Part shown: piece after piece, positions 5,706 to 6,963 of the stretch
How the letters are laid out: each line of letters starts with the position of its first letter
Position numbering within the stretch: position 1 is the stretch's first letter
Made by a program: the position numbers and the translations under genes
Notes under the pieces: model-generated
Told to the model about the DNA's origin: nothing
Seen by the model: the letters and a program-made list of their open reading frames with translations, nothing else
Databases searched by the model: none
Origin: Hyphomicrobiales bacterium
Lineage (GTDB): Bacteria > Pseudomonadota > Alphaproteobacteria > Rhizobiales > Beijerinckiaceae
Assembly: GCA_003567055.1 (NCBI GenBank)
Contig: PXAW01000560.1
Coordinates: 1-6,963, forward strand
DNA length: 6,963 bases
Direction of reading: 5' to 3'

Positions 5706-6963
5706 CCCATCCAGCGCCGCACCGGTGCGGCGGCTTCTTCCAGCGGCTGGGCGATGATGTCGACCAGCGTCGGCCCGTCCGTCTCCACCGCCTCGCGCAA
5801 CACGCGCTCCAGATCTTCCGGTCGCTCCACGCGCCAGGATTTCACCCCATAGGCCGCGGCGACGGCGGCGTGATCGGTGCGCCCGAAATCCACATTGTAA
5901 TAGCGCGCGCCCTTGTCCGCCTTCTGGCTCGCCTTGATCCAGCCATAGGCGGAATTCGACATCACCACGAAGGTGATCGGCGCCCGCGCGCGGCAGATGG
6001 TTTCGAGCTCGCCCGCCGTGAAGCCGAAGGAGCCGTCGCCCATCAGCGCCACCACCTTGCTGTCGGGGCGCCCGTACCAGGCGCCGAGCGAGGCCGAGAG
6101 CGAATAGCCCAGCGCCCCGTGGGCGCGGTTGGTGATGAAATGGCGGCCCGGGCGCGGCAGGGTGAAATAGGCCGAGAAATACGGGCAGGTCGTGCCCGGA
6201 TCGGAGACGAGTGTCGCGGTTTCCGGCAGGATCTTCTGCAAGGCAGCGACGACGCGCTCGGGACGCAGCGGCGTCTCGTTGGTCTCGGCATAGCGCATGA
6301 AGGCCTCGAACTTGCGCCGGCGGATATCGGAGGCGATCTCCGCGCCGCGAAAGCGTGCGCTGGCATCCTCGCGCGCATCGAGCGCGGCGTTGAGCTGGTC
6401 GAGGGCGAGCCGCAGATCGCCCAGAACCGCGACTTCGGCCTGGTAATTGGCGCCCAGCACCATCGGGTCGCTGTCGAAATGCACGATCCGCGAGCCCGGA
6501 TCCGGCGCCTCCCAGCGCGCGGTGGTGGTCGAGCCGGCGCGGCAGCCCATGAAGACGACGAGATCGGCGCTCGTCATCGCCTCCCAGGTCTCGTCCGTAC
6601 CACCATTCGAGCCAACGACGCCGACGCAGACGGGATTCGTCTCCGCGAGCGAACCCTGGCCGGAAATCGAGGTGGCGACGGGGATGTCGAGCCGGCTGGC
6701 AAAGCGGTCGAGCGCATCCATCGCCCCGGCGATCACCACGCCGCCGCCGCAGACGATCAGCGGACGCTTGGCCGAGAGGATCGCATCGAGCGCTGCTTCC
6801 GCCGCACCGGGCTCCGGCGCCTGCGGATAGGAGGGGTAACGTCCGAGCTTGCGATCAGCCCAGATATCGGCGGGATCGACGTCGTCGTACTGGATGTCGT
6901 AGGGCAGGCCGAGATGCGCGGAGCCGGGACGTCCGGTGGTCATGGCGCGAAACGCCGCACGCA
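5702..6963 (-). CDS. Thiamine-diphosphate-dependent enzyme, acetolactate synthase/2-oxo acid decarboxylase superfamily (5' end outside window)
   Basis: The frame is open through the right edge: codons before the Met at 6943 read RAAFRAM and run into TTGRPGSAHLGLPYDIQ, the usual end of the N-terminal Pyr domain of ThDP enzymes, so that Met is not the start. About 420 residues are visible; relatives have about 550-600, so some 130-170 residues, including the catalytic Glu that activates ThDP, are missing. Counting from the Met at 6943, residues 45-190 form the central domain (PLIVCGGGVVIAGA at 61-74) and 225-400 the ThDP/Mg-binding C-terminal domain, with GDG at 302-304 and SNSAYGW at 329-335; the first Asn of the usual NN pair is Ser. 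NRAHGALGYSLSASLGAW at 272-289 is also typical. The family converts 2-oxo acids by decarboxylation or carboligation in the cytoplasm. Substrate cannot be read from this part; acetolactate synthase, benzoylformate decarboxylase-like and sulfoacetaldehyde acetyltransferase-like roles remain open. The lack of a visible small regulatory subunit and the company of transporter genes argue for catabolism. The stop overlaps the next gene. Confidence 0.9.
   Translation of the reverse strand, partial: RAAFRAMTTGRPGSAHLGLPYDIQYDDVDPADIWADRKLGRYPSYPQAPEPGAAEAALDAILSAKRPLIVCGGGVVIAGAMDALDRFASRLDIPVATSISGQGSLAETNPVCVGVVGSNGGTDETWEAMTSADLVVFMGCRAGSTTTARWEAPDPGSRIVHFDSDPMVLGANYQAEVAVLGDLRLALDQLNAALDAREDASARFRGAEIASDIRRRKFEAFMRYAETNETPLRPERVVAALQKILPETATLVSDPGTTCPYFSAYFTLPRPGRHFITNRAHGALGYSLSASLGAWYGRPDSKVVALMGDGSFGFTAGELETICRARAPITFVVMSNSAYGWIKASQKADKGARYYNVDFGRTDHAAVAAAYGVKSWRVERPEDLERVLREAVETDGPTLVDIIAQPLEEAAAPVRRWMG
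5715..5732 (-). promoter_or_regulatory. Perfect 18-bp palindrome at the end of the ThDP gene, next to the dehydrogenase start
   Basis: CGCCGCACCGGTGCGGCG is fully self-complementary and would form a 7-bp mRNA hairpin with a CCGG loop, lying 9 bases before the GTG and 18 before the ATG candidate start of the dehydrogenase. It encodes part of the AAPVRRWMG tail of the ThDP enzyme. It could tune access to the downstream ribosome-binding site, but such palindromes also arise by chance in G+C-rich coding DNA. Confidence 0.35.

Noticed and set aside
4854..5852. A 332-codon open frame on the plus strand opposite the amino-acid dehydrogenase and the end of the ThDP gene
   Set aside because: Its translation is rich in His, Arg, Gly, Ala and Asp with no recognisable motif, as expected for the antisense of a G+C-rich gene, while the opposite strand has clear family motifs throughout.
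1..6963. CRISPR array, tRNA/rRNA gene, insertion sequence or phage-like defence system
   Set aside because: No spaced repeats of 25-40 bp, no cloverleaf or rRNA-like sequence, no transposase-like protein and no terminal inverted repeats were seen; the 11-bp array has no spacers.
5702..6963. Assignment of the ThDP enzyme as biosynthetic acetolactate synthase (ilvB/ilvI)
   Set aside because: No small regulatory subunit gene follows, the neighbours are transport and catabolic genes, and the diagnostic N-terminal domain lies outside the window.

Overview
The window is GC-rich (roughly two thirds G+C) and every convincing gene lies on the minus strand, read from the right edge to the left. The codon bias, the multiplicity of tripartite tricarboxylate transporter (TTT) genes typical of such genomes, and the protein families suggest a proteobacterium, most likely an alphaproteobacterium. 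This is an inference from style, not a proven placement.

Layout in transcription order (right to left): (1) 6963-5702, the C-terminal three quarters of a thiamine-diphosphate (ThDP) enzyme of the acetolactate synthase/decarboxylase superfamily, cut by the right edge; (2) 5705-4437, a DadA-like FAD-dependent amino-acid dehydrogenase whose GTG overlaps the previous stop by four bases; (3) a 166-bp gap with an 11-bp tandem repeat and an operator-like site; (4) 4270-3302, tctC, the secreted solute-binding protein; (5) a 127-bp gap with a two-tier stem-loop; (6) 3174-2668, tctB, small membrane subunit; (7) 2619-1075, tctA, large membrane subunit; (8) 1078-308, a short-chain dehydrogenase/reductase (SDR) family protein, coupled to tctA by an ATGA overlap; (9) 307-1, a region with a probable leftward terminator, operator-like palindromes and the ambiguous edge of a neighbouring gene.

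Taken together this looks like a catabolic operon. TctC captures a small carboxylate or amino acid in the periplasm, TctAB imports it using the ion gradient, the DadA-like flavoenzyme would oxidise an amine to a 2-oxo acid, the ThDP enzyme would decarboxylate or carboligate that 2-oxo acid, and the SDR would act on the resulting aldehyde or hydroxyketone. The families are clear; the substrate and the order of steps are inference.

The points most worth a second look are the SDR, whose catalytic Tyr and Asn positions appear substituted while the Lys remains, and the combination of ThDP enzyme, flavin dehydrogenase, TTT transporter and SDR in one transcriptional unit. The non-coding signals (nested hairpin between tctC and tctB, 11-bp repeats at the dehydrogenase stop codon, palindromes beyond the operon end) are smaller observations.
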